Positions 14,407-23,450 of a DNA stretch of 64,000 bases are shown here, in pieces (position 1 is the stretch's first letter; each line of letters begins with the position of its first letter). The stretch covers positions 107,392-171,391 of the forward strand of contig DALYDY010000002.1 of NCBI GenBank assembly GCA_031972855.1. The letters are read 5' to 3'. The notes beneath the pieces were generated by a model that worked only from the letters and a program-made list of their open reading frames with translations, searched no databases and was not told the DNA's origin. This stretch comes from JAIXRY01 sp031972855. GTDB lineage: Bacteria > Patescibacteriota > Minisyncoccia > Phycocordibacterales > UBA9973. A program made the translations under genes and the position numbers.

Positions 14407-15369
14407 ATGGAAAACAATACAAATAAAAACAAAATACTCCTATATTACAAATATGCAGATATAGAAGATCCAGAAATTCTCCGAAAAGAACAATATGATC
14501 TCTGTAAAACCCTCGAAATGAAGGGGCGCATCATAGTAGCAAAAGAGGGTATAAACGGCACTCTAGAGGGCACAGAAGCCTTTTGTAATGCATATATGAA
14601 CCACATGAAAGCTGATCCTAGATTTAGTGATATACACTGGAAAATAAGCGATGGTACAGCTGACGGGACAGCCTTTCCAAGACTTTCTGTAAAAGCGAGA
14701 AAAGAAATAGTGTCTTTACATCTTGGAGAAAACGACTTCAATCCAAATGAAACAACAGGTATACATCTTAAGCCAGAAGAACTACACAAATGGTATGAAG
14801 AAGGAAAAGAATTTCATATTGTTGATATGAGAAATGACTACGAACTTCTCGTTGGAAAATTTGAAAATACTATTTTTCCTGGAATGAAAAATTTTAGAGA
14901 TTTAAGAAAAGATTTAAATAAAATTAAAAAACTCAAAGACAAACCTGTTCTTACTGTATGTACAGGAGGAGTAAGATGTGAGAAAGCTTCAGGATTCCTT
15001 CTGAAAGAAGGTTTCAAAGAAGTTTACCAATTAGACGGAGGAATCGTGTCTTATATGAATAAATTTCCTGGAAAAAACTTTCTTGGATCTCTTTATGTTT
15101 TTGATAAAAGAAAAATAGTTCACTTTAATGATGAAATATCTCACCAACCAATAGGTGTGTGTAGAAAATGTCACAAAAAGACAGAGCAATATGTTAATTG
15201 CGCAAATCTAATGTGCCATAGACATTTTCTTTGTTGTGATGATTGTATAGACAGTGACAAAGTTGGGAAGAACGGTGTCATACTTTCTTATTGTGGATTA
15301 TGGTGTAAGACAAAAGATTCTTTTAGAGATTTGTTTAAAAATTCAAAATATATTCCAAAAAGATTCTAA
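14407..15369 (+). CDS. trhO: tRNA uridine(34) hydroxylase TrhO (rhodanese domain)
   Basis: The 320-residue protein has the YceA/TrhO architecture. An N-terminal acylphosphatase-like domain (LYYKYADI ... GRIIVAKEGINGTLEG) is followed by a rhodanese domain with active loop CTGGVRCEKAS and a C-terminal cysteine-rich zinc region (CRKCHKKTEQYVNCANLMCHRHFLCCDDC). TrhO installs 5-hydroxyuridine at wobble position 34 of tRNAs. The ATG at 14407 begins the conserved region; an upstream in-frame ATG at 14377 overlaps promoter-like sequence. The MFS gene follows 4 nt later. Confidence 0.9.
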   Translation: MENNTNKNKILLYYKYADIEDPEILRKEQYDLCKTLEMKGRIIVAKEGINGTLEGTEAFCNAYMNHMKADPRFSDIHWKISDGTADGTAFPRLSVKARKEIVSLHLGENDFNPNETTGIHLKPEELHKWYEEGKEFHIVDMRNDYELLVGKFENTIFPGMKNFRDLRKDLNKIKKLKDKPVLTVCTGGVRCEKASGFLLKEGFKEVYQLDGGIVSYMNKFPGKNFLGSLYVFDKRKIVHFNDEISHQPIGVCRKCHKKTEQYVNCANLMCHRHFLCCDDCIDSDKVGKNGVILSYCGLWCKTKDSFRDLFKNSKYIPKRF

Positions 15370-15373
15370 TAAT

Positions 15374-16528
15374 ATGAACAAAGTTAAAATACTTGTATTG
15401 TTCACTGTTTTTATAGATATTATTGGTATAGGAGTAATAATACCGACACTACCTTTCTATGTTGAATCTTTTGGTGTTTCTGATACTGTTGTAGCTCTTC
15501 TCTTTTCAATATACGCTTTCCTTTCTTTTTTATCTGCACCATTTTTAGGTTTAATTTCTGATAGATATGGAAGAAGACCAGTCTTAATTATAAGCATTCT
15601 AAGTAGTGCTATTGGATGGATTGTTTTTGCTGGAGCAAAAAATATATGGTTATTATTTTTAGGAAGAAGTATTGACGGAATAGCTGCGGGAAATATTTCA
15701 ACAGCACAAAGCTCTCTTTCTGATATATCTAAAAACAGCACAGAAAGATCTACTAATATGGGCTTAATAGGTGCAATGTTTGGTATAGGTCTTATTATAG
15801 GGCCATTGATTGGAGGATTGTTAAGTGTTTATGGAAATACTGCACCATTTTGGTTTGTTGGAATACTATCTTTAATAAATACAATATTGGCATACTTTTT
15901 TTTACCTGAAACACACAAAGAAAGAACTAATACAAAAATAAAAATAAACCCAATAAGTCCAATAATAGATGGTTTTAAAAATATTGAAATGAGAAAAATT
16001 TTCTTAATATTTTTCTCATTTGGATTAGCAATAACGATACAACAAACTATATTTGGATTATATACAGCAAGAGCTTTTGGTTTTAACTCTAAAACAATAG
16101 GAATGGTTATGGGTTTTATTGGATTTATTATATTAATAAATCAACTTTTTCTTCTAAAAAATGTTTGGTTAAAAATTTGGAATAATAAAATACTTACAAA
16201 GGTTATGTTTTTTATACTTGCAACAGGAATGATTATTAGCTCACTTAAAATTATTGCTTTATTTTTTATTGGGATAATTTTAACCACAATAAGTCAAAGT
16301 AATCTAAGAGGCACCTTAATGAGTACCATTGCAGGTCAAAACAAAGAAAAAACAGGTGAGTACATAGGAATATCAACATCAATAATGTCACTGTCTATGA
16401 TATTAGGGCCATTACTTGCTTCGGCTGTTTATATAATAAACATATCTATTCCATTTATTTTAGCTGGAATAATATCATTATTATGCATACCAATATACAT
16501 AAACATTATAAAAAAAATTAATATTTAA
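15374..16528 (+). CDS. MFS transporter, multidrug/tetracycline-efflux-like
   Basis: The 384-residue protein has about 12 membrane helices. Motif A between helices 2 and 3 is LGLISDRYGRRPVL, and the start (FTVFIDIIGIGVIIPTLPFY) carries the D-x-x-G-x-G pattern of the DHA1 drug:proton antiporters such as TetA. Export of a small hydrophobic compound is likely; the substrate is unknown. The ATG at 15374 is the first one after the trhO stop, so co-transcription is likely. Confidence 0.85.
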   Translation: MNKVKILVLFTVFIDIIGIGVIIPTLPFYVESFGVSDTVVALLFSIYAFLSFLSAPFLGLISDRYGRRPVLIISILSSAIGWIVFAGAKNIWLLFLGRSIDGIAAGNISTAQSSLSDISKNSTERSTNMGLIGAMFGIGLIIGPLIGGLLSVYGNTAPFWFVGILSLINTILAYFFLPETHKERTNTKIKINPISPIIDGFKNIEMRKIFLIFFSFGLAITIQQTIFGLYTARAFGFNSKTIGMVMGFIGFIILINQLFLLKNVWLKIWNNKILTKVMFFILATGMIISSLKIIALFFIGIILTTISQSNLRGTLMSTIAGQNKEKTGEYIGISTSIMSLSMILGPLLASAVYIINISIPFILAGIISLLCIPIYINIIKKINI

Positions 16529-16543
16529 TATATAATAAAATAC

Positions 16544-17644
16544 ATGATATTTATAATATTTATAACAATAGCTCAACTTTTCCTTTTTCTAATACATTAC
16601 ATAATTTATCGTTTTGGAATTCAAGAATTTTATTTACTAGAAAAACATAAAATATTTTTTGGAACAATAATTTTCATACTTTCATTTTCTTATAGTGCAA
16701 GTATGTTTTTGATTAGATTAAGTGAAAATACTCTAACAAAGATATTTAATCAAATATCTTCAATATGGCTTGGTACTATAGTTTGGGTCTTTATTGTAAT
16801 AATAATATCTCTTATTTTAAAAAGAATACTCAATAATACATATAGTTCAAATATTTCATTGATACTTATTTTGATATCTTTTGGAATATCATTATTTGGA
16901 ATATATAACTCACAAAGAGTTAATCTTGTAGAAAAAGATGTTTATATTGAAAACTTGCCAGAAAATTTTGATAATTTGAGTGTTATGTTTATTGCAGATA
17001 CTCATTACGGCAATATTCATACAGAAAAGAAATCAAGCAGAGATGTAGAATTTATAAAAAAAGTATCACCAGATGCACTATTTATTGCTGGGGATTTCTT
17101 TGATGGACCATCAAAGAAAATGGATTATTTTTCAAAACCTTATGAAGAAATGAATCCTATATTTGGGAAATATTTTGTAAGTGGAAATCACGAAACTTAT
17201 GCGGACCTTGAAAAGAGTATAGAGTCAGTAAAAAAAGTAAATTTTGAAATTCTAGACAATCAAATAAAAGAAATAAAAGGTATTCAATTTGTTGGCATAC
17301 CTTATAGTACGAGTAGTGTATCAGAATTAGATAAAAATATAACTGAAAGTATTATTAAAAAATCAGACGAAACAAAGCCTGTTATTGTCATAAAACATGT
17401 GCCAATAAACACAGAATCTATTAGCAACTTGAATGCAGATTTTGCATTTTTTGGACATACACACAGAGGACAAATGTGGCCTTTTAGTATAATAGTGAAA
17501 AAAATATATGGAAAACATTATTATGGATTTACAGAAGAAAAAAATACATTATTTTATACAACAAGTGGAGTGGGTGGTTGGGGACCAATACAAAGAATTG
17601 GAACAAATAGTGAAATGTTGTTAGTGCGTTTCCATAAAAAATAA
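16544..17644 (+). CDS. Membrane-anchored metallophosphoesterase (YkuE-like)
   Basis: Four N-terminal membrane helices (residues ~1-120) precede a calcineurin-like phosphoesterase domain. Its metal ligands are seen as ADTHYG, AGDFFDG, SGNHE, KHVP and GHTHRGQ in order. YkuE-type enzymes act on phosphoester substrates, including UDP-diacylglucosamine-like lipids; here the substrate is unknown. TATAAT (16531-16536) is 7 nt before the ATG, and a strong terminator covers the stop region. Confidence 0.88.
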   Translation: MIFIIFITIAQLFLFLIHYIIYRFGIQEFYLLEKHKIFFGTIIFILSFSYSASMFLIRLSENTLTKIFNQISSIWLGTIVWVFIVIIISLILKRILNNTYSSNISLILILISFGISLFGIYNSQRVNLVEKDVYIENLPENFDNLSVMFIADTHYGNIHTEKKSSRDVEFIKKVSPDALFIAGDFFDGPSKKMDYFSKPYEEMNPIFGKYFVSGNHETYADLEKSIESVKKVNFEILDNQIKEIKGIQFVGIPYSTSSVSELDKNITESIIKKSDETKPVIVIKHVPINTESISNLNADFAFFGHTHRGQMWPFSIIVKKIYGKHYYGFTEEKNTLFYTTSGVGGWGPIQRIGTNSEMLLVRFHKK

Positions 17645-17675
17645 AGTCCTCACATAAATTATGTGAGGACTAACA
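17645..17675. terminator. Terminator between convergent genes
   Basis: AGTCCTCACAT and ATGTGAGGACT pair (17645-17655 with 17661-17671), with a few further A-T pairs in the centre. Confidence 0.7.
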
Positions 17676-17943
17676 ACAAAATAAATATAGGAATAAAATA
17701 CATTAATACTCCTATTAATAAGTGTTTCAACGATATAGAAAAGTATTTTCTTATTATATAAGTACCAGTTAAAAATATTGATATTAATAAAAAGAGACCC
17801 ATAATAAGTACTGCTATAGTTTTTTCATTTTCAATATTTTTTGGAACCCAATATGTATTAAATAAAAAATACAGAACAATAGAGAGAGAAGCGAAATAAC
17901 AAATTATCCCAAAAGTTCTAAATAACCACGAATTGTTTTTCAT
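17659..17943 (-). CDS. Small three-helix membrane protein
   Basis: The 94-residue protein has hydrophobic segments at about residues 9-28, 42-63 and 74-92. No conserved motif is recognised. Its 3' end overlaps the hairpin shared with the phosphoesterase gene. The AT-rich codon use resembles neighbouring membrane genes. It is a hypothetical inner-membrane protein. Confidence 0.55.
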   Translation of the reverse strand: MKNNSWLFRTFGIICYFASLSIVLYFLFNTYWVPKNIENEKTIAVLIMGLFLLISIFLTGTYIIRKYFSISLKHLLIGVLMYFIPIFILLLVLT

Positions 17944-18062
17944 AAGATCAAAATAAATTTATTTTATAATACATCAAAATATATAGTGAGTCAAATTTAA
18001 ACAACAAGATTAATTAAAATTATAAATTTTTTATATTCAAACAAATCAACTATAATAAGAGT

Positions 18063-18266
18063 ATGAAAAAACTATACAGAAGCAGTGAAAACAAAATATA
18101 TAAAGGAATACTAGGTGGAATTGGTGAATACTTCGAAATAGACCCGACCTTAATAAGAGTTTTATATATGTTTTTTACAATAACATCAGGTATTATTCCA
18201 GGAATGTTGGCATACTTCTTATCTTTACTAATTGTTCCAAAAAAACCACAAATTGAAATACTTTAG
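18063..18266 (+). CDS. PspC domain protein
   Basis: The 67-residue protein is a single PspC domain: KKLYRSSENKIYKGILGGIGEYFEIDPTLIRVLYMFFTI, followed by a second hydrophobic stretch ending LIVPKKP. PspC-type proteins sit in the cytoplasmic membrane and act in envelope-stress sensing. TATAAT (18051-18056) ends 6 nt before the ATG, again a leaderless arrangement. Confidence 0.9.
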   Translation: MKKLYRSSENKIYKGILGGIGEYFEIDPTLIRVLYMFFTITSGIIPGMLAYFLSLLIVPKKPQIEIL

Positions 18267-18392
18267 TGAAAAAATATATTTTTATATATCAAAAAAAATA
18301 CAATAAAATAAAACATTTTGTATTGAAATGGAACATATTGACTCTAATATAAATAAGAGTAGAATAACACAAGACCAAAAAAACTAAATAGC

Positions 18393-18824
18393 ATGACAAC
18401 ACAAGCAGTACCAGTAAAGAACTGTATTCTATTAGTAATAGAGAACAGTAACGGAAAAATTTTCATGAAAATTGAAAAATCAGAAAAATATGGAGGGGAA
18501 GTAATTAAATTTTTGTCACACAAAAAAGAGTGCAACAAAACTTTTACTCAAGAAGACGAGGGGAAACTTTTAAAAGAAACCATCGAGTTATATTTTAAAA
18601 ACCAAGTAAGCGCGGACGCTTTCCAAAAAATAAATACCTTATCCAAAGAGAATAATGTATTTCACGTATACAAAACTGTACTAAAAAAGCAGGTCAACGT
18701 AATAGGTTCAAGAATCCATCTTGTTGATAGAAAAAAACTTAATGGAAAAAATTCTATTGAAGTTTGCCACACTCCATGTCTGGTAACAGATTCGACAAAA
18801 GATATCATTATTGCATATATGTAG
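18393..18824 (+). CDS. Uncharacterised protein, possibly a degenerate Nudix-like fold
   Basis: The 143-residue protein begins with strands CILLVIENSNGKIFMKIEKSEKYGGEVIKF and has a helix LLKETIELYFKNQV. The order resembles a Nudix fold, but the GX5EX7REUXEE motif is absent, so hydrolase activity is not supported. It is an isolated gene with its own terminator (18825-18847). Family uncertain. Confidence 0.5.
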   Translation: MTTQAVPVKNCILLVIENSNGKIFMKIEKSEKYGGEVIKFLSHKKECNKTFTQEDEGKLLKETIELYFKNQVSADAFQKINTLSKENNVFHVYKTVLKKQVNVIGSRIHLVDRKKLNGKNSIEVCHTPCLVTDSTKDIIIAYM

Positions 18825-18848
18825 AAAGCCTTAAAAGGGCTTTTTTTA
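18825..18848 (+). terminator. Terminator
   Basis: AAAGCC and GGCTTT pair around an 8-nt loop and are followed by a T7 tract, directly after the stop codon. Confidence 0.75.
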
Positions 18849-18926
18849 TTTTTAAAATATATTATTTAATTGTCAATAGAAAGAAAAAGTTTTAAATACA
18901 CGTATAATATAAAGTAGAGTCATTAT

Positions 18927-19499
18927 ATGGATATATACAAGACACTTACAGACAGTGAGCTTATTAATTTGAGTTTAAAAAATTCAGAGGCTTTTGGTAT
19001 TATTGTCGAAAGATATAATGAAAAACTATCAAAATATATAAAAAGACGTTCACATGCATCAAAACAAGACATAGAAGATATATTACAAAACGTTTTTATT
19101 AAAATATACAAGAATATGAATGATTATGATGAAAATCTAAACTTTTCATCATGGATATATAGAATAACTTACAACGAACTCATTGATTGGTATAGAAAGG
19201 ACAAAACAAGATCTACTCTTTCTCTTGATGATACAGATATTGGAATTCTAGAAAAAATATCAGAAGAAACTTACGAAGAGATATTAAAAAAAATTGATAA
19301 ACAAAAAGAAAAAGAATTAATAGAAAAGTCTCTCGAAAAAATAAAACCAAATTACAAAGAAATAATAATATTAAAATATTTTGAAGATAGGAGTTATGAA
19401 GAAATAAGTGATATTTTAAAAATACCAATAGGAACAGTTGCTACTTGGGTAAGTAGAGCAAAAAATGAGCTAAAAAAGATAATAGAAAAAGAAAAATAA
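18927..19499 (+). CDS. ECF-type sigma-70 family RNA polymerase sigma factor
   Basis: The 190-residue protein has sigma region 2 (FGIIVERYNEKLSKYI ... DIEDILQNVFIKIYKNM ... FSSWIYRITYNELIDWYRK) and sigma region 4 (KPNYKEIIILKYFEDRSYEEISDILKIPIGTVATWVSRAKNELK), with no region 1 or 3. Such alternative sigma factors redirect RNA polymerase in response to envelope or other signals. The stop codon is 1 nt before a membrane protein gene that is the probable anti-sigma factor. TATAAT at 18904-18909 lies upstream. Confidence 0.92.
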   Translation: MDIYKTLTDSELINLSLKNSEAFGIIVERYNEKLSKYIKRRSHASKQDIEDILQNVFIKIYKNMNDYDENLNFSSWIYRITYNELIDWYRKDKTRSTLSLDDTDIGILEKISEETYEEILKKIDKQKEKELIEKSLEKIKPNYKEIIILKYFEDRSYEEISDILKIPIGTVATWVSRAKNELKKIIEKEK

Positions 19500-19500
19500 T

Positions 19501-20322
19501 ATGGATAATTTAACTGAAAAAATAATAAACAAAATAAAAGAAAATGAAGTAAAACCTGTTCCTAGGTGGCATTTTGTAATTAAAAGAATATTTTTATGGG
19601 TGCCAGGAATAATCTGTACATTAATAGGTGGTATATCAGTATACGCAATCATGTACGGAACTAGTCATAATGGGTGGGAATTTAGAAGATTTACACATCA
19701 ATCAAATTATGAATTTTTAGTTGATACTCTTCAATATATTTGGATATTATCTTTTGTATTATTTTATATATTTACAATAAATCTAATAAGAATAACAAAG
19801 GATGGATATAAGTATAAAATATCATCTATATTATTAATTAGTTTTTTAACTAGTGTAATAATTGGAACTTCTGTATTTATTTTGATAAATACTAGCACAA
19901 TGAAATATTCCTTTGGTTTTGAAGGTCAAATAAAGAATGAACAACGATTGCACTGGTCTTTTCCAGAAAAAGGTAGGGTTTTAGGATTAATAACAGATAT
20001 AAAAGAAAATAATTATATTATTGTAAAAGATCAGGAAGGTAATGAATGGAATTTAAATATAGAACAAATACCTGCTGATATAAAAAATAATATAGAGGAA
20101 GGGGATATTATTAGGGTTTTGGGTGAAATAACAGAAAAAAATAATTTTACTGCGTGTGCTATATTTCCTTGGGATTTTGAAAATGAATTAGAAATAAGAA
20201 ACAAGCCTTCAAAAAAAGAATTTAGAAAAAATGTTATTAGAAAAGGTGAAAAAGAAAGAATTATTGACCAATGCAAAAAATTTGATCTATTTAACAAAAG
20301 TGAAATAAAAATACATCTATAA
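19501..20322 (+). CDS. Membrane protein, putative anti-sigma factor partner
   Basis: The 273-residue protein starts with a short cytosolic helix (NLTEKIINKIKENEVKPVPRWHF), then three membrane helices (~residues 29-50, 77-98, 108-130), then an extracytoplasmic beta domain (VLGLITDIKENNYIIVKDQEGNEWNL ... GDIIRVLGEI) that looks OB-like. The position directly behind the ECF sigma gene and the cytosolic tail plus membrane plus sensor layout support an anti-sigma role; this is inferred from context. No classical zinc-binding anti-sigma motif is visible. Confidence 0.6.
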   Translation: MDNLTEKIINKIKENEVKPVPRWHFVIKRIFLWVPGIICTLIGGISVYAIMYGTSHNGWEFRRFTHQSNYEFLVDTLQYIWILSFVLFYIFTINLIRITKDGYKYKISSILLISFLTSVIIGTSVFILINTSTMKYSFGFEGQIKNEQRLHWSFPEKGRVLGLITDIKENNYIIVKDQEGNEWNLNIEQIPADIKNNIEEGDIIRVLGEITEKNNFTACAIFPWDFENELEIRNKPSKKEFRKNVIRKGEKERIIDQCKKFDLFNKSEIKIHL

Positions 20323-20386
20323 CGTATTAATATATGTGCGCACAAAAAATAAAATAAAATTTTACTAGAATTAACTTGAAAAAAAT

Positions 20387-20836
20387 ATGTATAAATACAC
20401 AAAAGAAATGAGAAAATCGGGTAAAAACTTTATAATAGGAGGAACTATGAGTGTTATAGCCTTAACAAGTTATGCTGGTATAGCAGAAGCTCAAACAATG
20501 GATAAAACCCAAAACAATGTAAGACAAGAAAGAGTTCATTTTAAGACACCTCCGACAGAAATTCAAAAAAAAGCTTTAGAAGAAGCTAGGGATCAATTTA
20601 AACTAGGTAACAAAGAAAAAGCTGAGCAAATAATAAAAGAAGCTGGTCTTGAAGGAAAATTTTTAAAGAACCACTTTAAAAAAGTAGTTCTTTCTGATAC
20701 TCAAAAGCAAGCAATCATCAATGCGAAAGCTCAAATGAAAGCTGGAGATAAGACAGGAGCAAAAGTAACTTTAAAAAATGCAGGACTTCCAGAAAATGGT
20801 TTTAGACAGGGGTGGTTTAAAGGAAAAAGAGTTTAA
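20387..20836 (+). CDS. Secreted protein with two helical repeats
   Basis: The 149-residue protein has a signal peptide (hydrophobic GGTMSVIALTSYAGIA, cleavage likely after AEA near residue 36). Two related ~40-residue units follow, each of the form IQKKALEEARDQFKLGNKEK...AGLEGKF / TQKQAIINAKAQMKAGDKTG...AGLPENG, which resemble paired TPR-like or Spy-like helices. It lies 64 nt downstream of the sigma/anti-sigma pair, after a TGTGCGCACA palindrome (20336-20345), and may be a target of that system. Confidence 0.6.
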   Translation: MYKYTKEMRKSGKNFIIGGTMSVIALTSYAGIAEAQTMDKTQNNVRQERVHFKTPPTEIQKKALEEARDQFKLGNKEKAEQIIKEAGLEGKFLKNHFKKVVLSDTQKQAIINAKAQMKAGDKTGAKVTLKNAGLPENGFRQGWFKGKRV

Positions 20837-20921
20837 ATAAAAAATTAATAATTACAAACACAAAATCATATAAAATTATTGAAGAAAAAAAGTGATTATT
20901 TAAAATTAATTTATGTTATGG

Positions 20922-20954
20922 GTCGGTATATAAAATTTATATACCGACTTTTTG
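20922..20954 (+). terminator. Terminator
   Basis: Perfect 13-bp arms (20922-20934 with 20936-20948) end in GTCGG/CCGAC and are followed by TTTTTG. Confidence 0.8.
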
Positions 20955-21007
20955 TATGGTAAAATTAAAAAATTAATAGGGAAGTCACTCTCCTATTCAA
21001 AAAAAAT

Positions 21008-21466
21008 ATGAAATATTGGCTATTAAAATCAGAAGGTACTTGCTACCCTATATCACAATTAAAGAAAGATAGGACGACTTCTTGGACTGGAATTCGGAAT
21101 TATCAAGCAAGGAACTACATGATGAAAGATATGTCTGTGGGAGACCTTTGCCTCTTCTATCATTCAACAAGTAAACCTAGTGGCGTATATGGACTTGCAA
21201 AGGTGTCTGGTAAGCCTCACACAGATGAAACTCAGTTTGATAAAAAAGATGAACATTATGACCCTAAAGCAACAAAAGAAAAACCTATTTGGTACTGTGT
21301 CGACATTTCATTTTTAGAAGCTTTTAAATCACCTATAAGCTTAGATCAAATTAAATTCGATACAAACTTAGATGGCATGATGGTTAGAGCTCAAGGATCA
21401 AGACTTTCTATACAACCAGTAAAAGAAAATCATTTCAAGTATATTGTTGAAAAAATGAAGCCTTAA
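21008..21466 (+). CDS. EVE domain protein
   Basis: The 152-residue protein covers a complete EVE (PUA-like) domain: MKYWLLKSEGTCYPI, the WTGIRNYQARNYM block, DLCLFYHST, GVYGLAKVSG and the C-terminal MMVRAQGSRLSIQPV. EVE proteins bind modified bases in DNA or RNA and appear in RNA-modification or defence contexts. The gene is alone between two terminators. The ligand is unknown. Confidence 0.88.
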   Translation: MKYWLLKSEGTCYPISQLKKDRTTSWTGIRNYQARNYMMKDMSVGDLCLFYHSTSKPSGVYGLAKVSGKPHTDETQFDKKDEHYDPKATKEKPIWYCVDISFLEAFKSPISLDQIKFDTNLDGMMVRAQGSRLSIQPVKENHFKYIVEKMKP

Positions 21467-22008
21467 AATGACCTATAAGCCACACATAATAGGTAAACAC
21501 GAACAACTACTCATATACCAGATAAAGTAAATTATTCCTTACAAGGAATTTTTTATTTTTTGACAGGGAAGTCATTTTTTGTATTTTTTATAAAAAACTG
21601 TTTTTTATAATTTTTCAAAAAAAGTGACAAAAACCTTAAGAGAAGTGGTTGTTTAAGAAAGACGCTGCTAGTGAATTATAGAGATGTAACAAATAATACT
21701 AAGTGTTGTATTTAATAGAAAAAATGTAGTTTTTACAATATGTATATATTTAAAGCTTTATTTTTATATTCTATGTCGCAAAAGATATATTGTGCGACAC
21801 TATAATAGTTTTCCACACCTATACCCTCATATCGTGAAACTTGCACATTTGACGAAAATATTTTGTTATTATATTTATTAAAATGTAATAACAAAATATT
21901 CCTAAGGATATTTGTAAACAATTAATCAAGTATACCTAACTTGTATACTCTCCCCTTAAGTGGTGTTGGTTTAAAATATTACTTGACATATATTATAATT
22001 AGTGTTTT
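21467..22008. other. 542-bp non-coding region with several hairpins
   Basis: No credible gene is present. Visible elements are a small terminator-like hairpin (ATTCCTT/AAGGAAT, ~21533-21548), a TTGACA at ~21560, a palindrome TGTCGCA/TGCGACA (21774-21799) immediately before TATAAT (21801-21806), and a perfect 15-bp inverted repeat (21857-21871 with 21886-21900). Together they suggest an uncharacterised transcribed RNA or a decayed locus; nothing identifies it. Confidence 0.45.
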
Positions 22009-22047
22009 AAATATAAAAGCCCCATTTGTTGTGAGGCTTTTATATTT
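22009..22047 (-). terminator. Terminator of the CAP gene
   Basis: AAATATAAAAGCC and GGCTTTTATATTT flank a 13-nt loop right after the stop of the minus-strand gene. Confidence 0.8.
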
Positions 22048-22969
22048 ACTTAACTTCAACACAATTATTAAATGCTTTGACTTGATTGTTGTATGTATCT
22101 ACAGCCTGCTTAATAGTCTTTGATAGTGTATTATACTCTGAAGCTTTTTGATTATATGTTGTAATAATACTTGCAACAGAGACTCCTGAACTATTTGGTG
22201 TATGTTTACTAATTATTGATTGCAATGACTTTAAATCAATATCTAGAATCTCTACATCTTTTTTTAGTGTATCTATTTGTATTTTCAACTTTTCATCAAT
22301 CGAAGGACAATTTGATCGTGGATTACCAAAATGTTGTACAGCCATCCAAACTTTTTTACCTTGATATGTACCTTCAACAATACCAATACCTATCTCTGTA
22401 TATTTTGTTTGTAATATATTAGCACGGTGTCCAGGACTATTCATCCAAGCATCAACAATCTCTTGTCCTGTTGTAAAAGGACCCATAGCAAGATTTTCAC
22501 CAACTGTTATATACTCATATTTAACATCAGAAACAAGATCAGATATCCCGCGTCCATCAGGAGAATCATGTTCAAAATATTGTCTTTTTAACATGTCATT
22601 TGTTTTAAACAAAGCAGAACTATTTAGTAGTGAGTTTTCTTTTAATGCTGGTAGATTATTTTCTACTCTAGCATTATTTGTTGATTCGATAATTGAAGCA
22701 ATAGTTAGCTCTCCTTTTGTTTTTGTTGATATAGATCCAGGATCAACAATCAAAGCACCAGGTGTAGACAAAAAACCTATTTCTGAAACACTATCTTCAA
22801 TAGAACCATCAAGTCCTATTTGTGCTTTTGATATAGAATTTTTTACAAAAGAGATACTACTATTTAAAACATTTGGACCATATTTTTTAAATAATCTTAA
22901 AACATCTTCACTATAAATATATATACCATACAAAATAGCTAGTGTTAAAATGAGTTTTATTATACGCAT
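22046..22969 (-). CDS. CAP (SCP/PR1) domain exported protein
   Basis: The 307-residue protein has an N-terminal membrane anchor (residues ~3-20). Its CAP domain spans ~90-215: STNNARVENNLPALKEN, the HDSPDGRG segment, TVGENLAMG, IVDAWMNSPGHRANIL and WMAVQHFGNP. The CAP histidine/glutamate set is visible (HDSP, GEN, SPGHRANIL). A coiled-coil C-terminal tail (KLKIQIDTLKKDVEILDIDLKSLQSI) follows. Bacterial CAP proteins are secreted or surface proteins of mostly unknown role. Confidence 0.88.
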   Translation of the reverse strand: MRIIKLILTLAILYGIYIYSEDVLRLFKKYGPNVLNSSISFVKNSISKAQIGLDGSIEDSVSEIGFLSTPGALIVDPGSISTKTKGELTIASIIESTNNARVENNLPALKENSLLNSSALFKTNDMLKRQYFEHDSPDGRGISDLVSDVKYEYITVGENLAMGPFTTGQEIVDAWMNSPGHRANILQTKYTEIGIGIVEGTYQGKKVWMAVQHFGNPRSNCPSIDEKLKIQIDTLKKDVEILDIDLKSLQSIISKHTPNSSGVSVASIITTYNQKASEYNTLSKTIKQAVDTYNNQVKAFNNCVEVK

Positions 22970-22985
22970 AAATTAATATAAATAA

Positions 22986-23411
22986 TTATTCACAACTTGG
23001 TGAAGGAGAATATCCTTTTTGAATAGCTTCTTCTCTTGTATTAAAGTATACCCTATTTTTTAAAACTATACTTGATGAAGCACTGCATTCAATAGGATAA
23101 AATCTTTTTCCTCTTTTTGAAGCAACATAAGAACCAGAAGAAGTAGGTGTTGAAATACTTTTTATAGCACTTGCCTGCCCTAAATTATTAGCGCCTATTG
23201 ACATAGTATTATAATTTGTGTCATTATTCGCAGTTTTTATGTTTTGAATATTCACACATGAATTATCCTTATTTTCTAAAGATAAAGATATTCTACCCAG
23301 TAAAAAAGAACTTGTACCAGTCAAAATAACTATTAAAATAAAGGCTATAAGTCTCCCCCTTTCACTATCCAAAAAGCCCTTGATTTTTTGAATAAAATTA
23401 GTTATACTCAT
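22986..23411 (-). CDS. Membrane-anchored protein with an Ada-type metal-binding-like domain
   Basis: From the ATG at 23411 the protein has 141 residues: a hydrophobic anchor (~residues 20-40), a linker, then a C-terminal module SYVASKRGKRFYPIECSASSSIVLKNRVYFNTREEAIQKGY. This matches the Ada metal-binding-like domain used in many CPR surface proteins (SK-G-K-Y-C...V-F-EEA-GY). It is outside the cell here and unlikely to repair DNA. The start is fixed by TATACT, 7 nt upstream; bL27 lies divergently 39 nt away. Confidence 0.7.
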   Translation of the reverse strand: MSITNFIQKIKGFLDSERGRLIAFILIVILTGTSSFLLGRISLSLENKDNSCVNIQNIKTANNDTNYNTMSIGANNLGQASAIKSISTPTSSGSYVASKRGKRFYPIECSASSSIVLKNRVYFNTREEAIQKGYSPSPSCE

Positions 23412-23450
23412 ATAACTTAGTATAACAAAGATTAGAAATAAAATAACACT

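Noticed and set aside
18393..18824. Annotation as a Nudix hydrolase
   Set aside because: The strand order is suggestive, but the catalytic GX5EX7REUXEE box is absent.
22046..22969. Plus-strand frames opposite the CAP gene and many frames opposite uvrA, uvrB and prfA
   Set aside because: These are complementary-strand shadows of well-identified genes, with poor amino-acid composition and no start signals.
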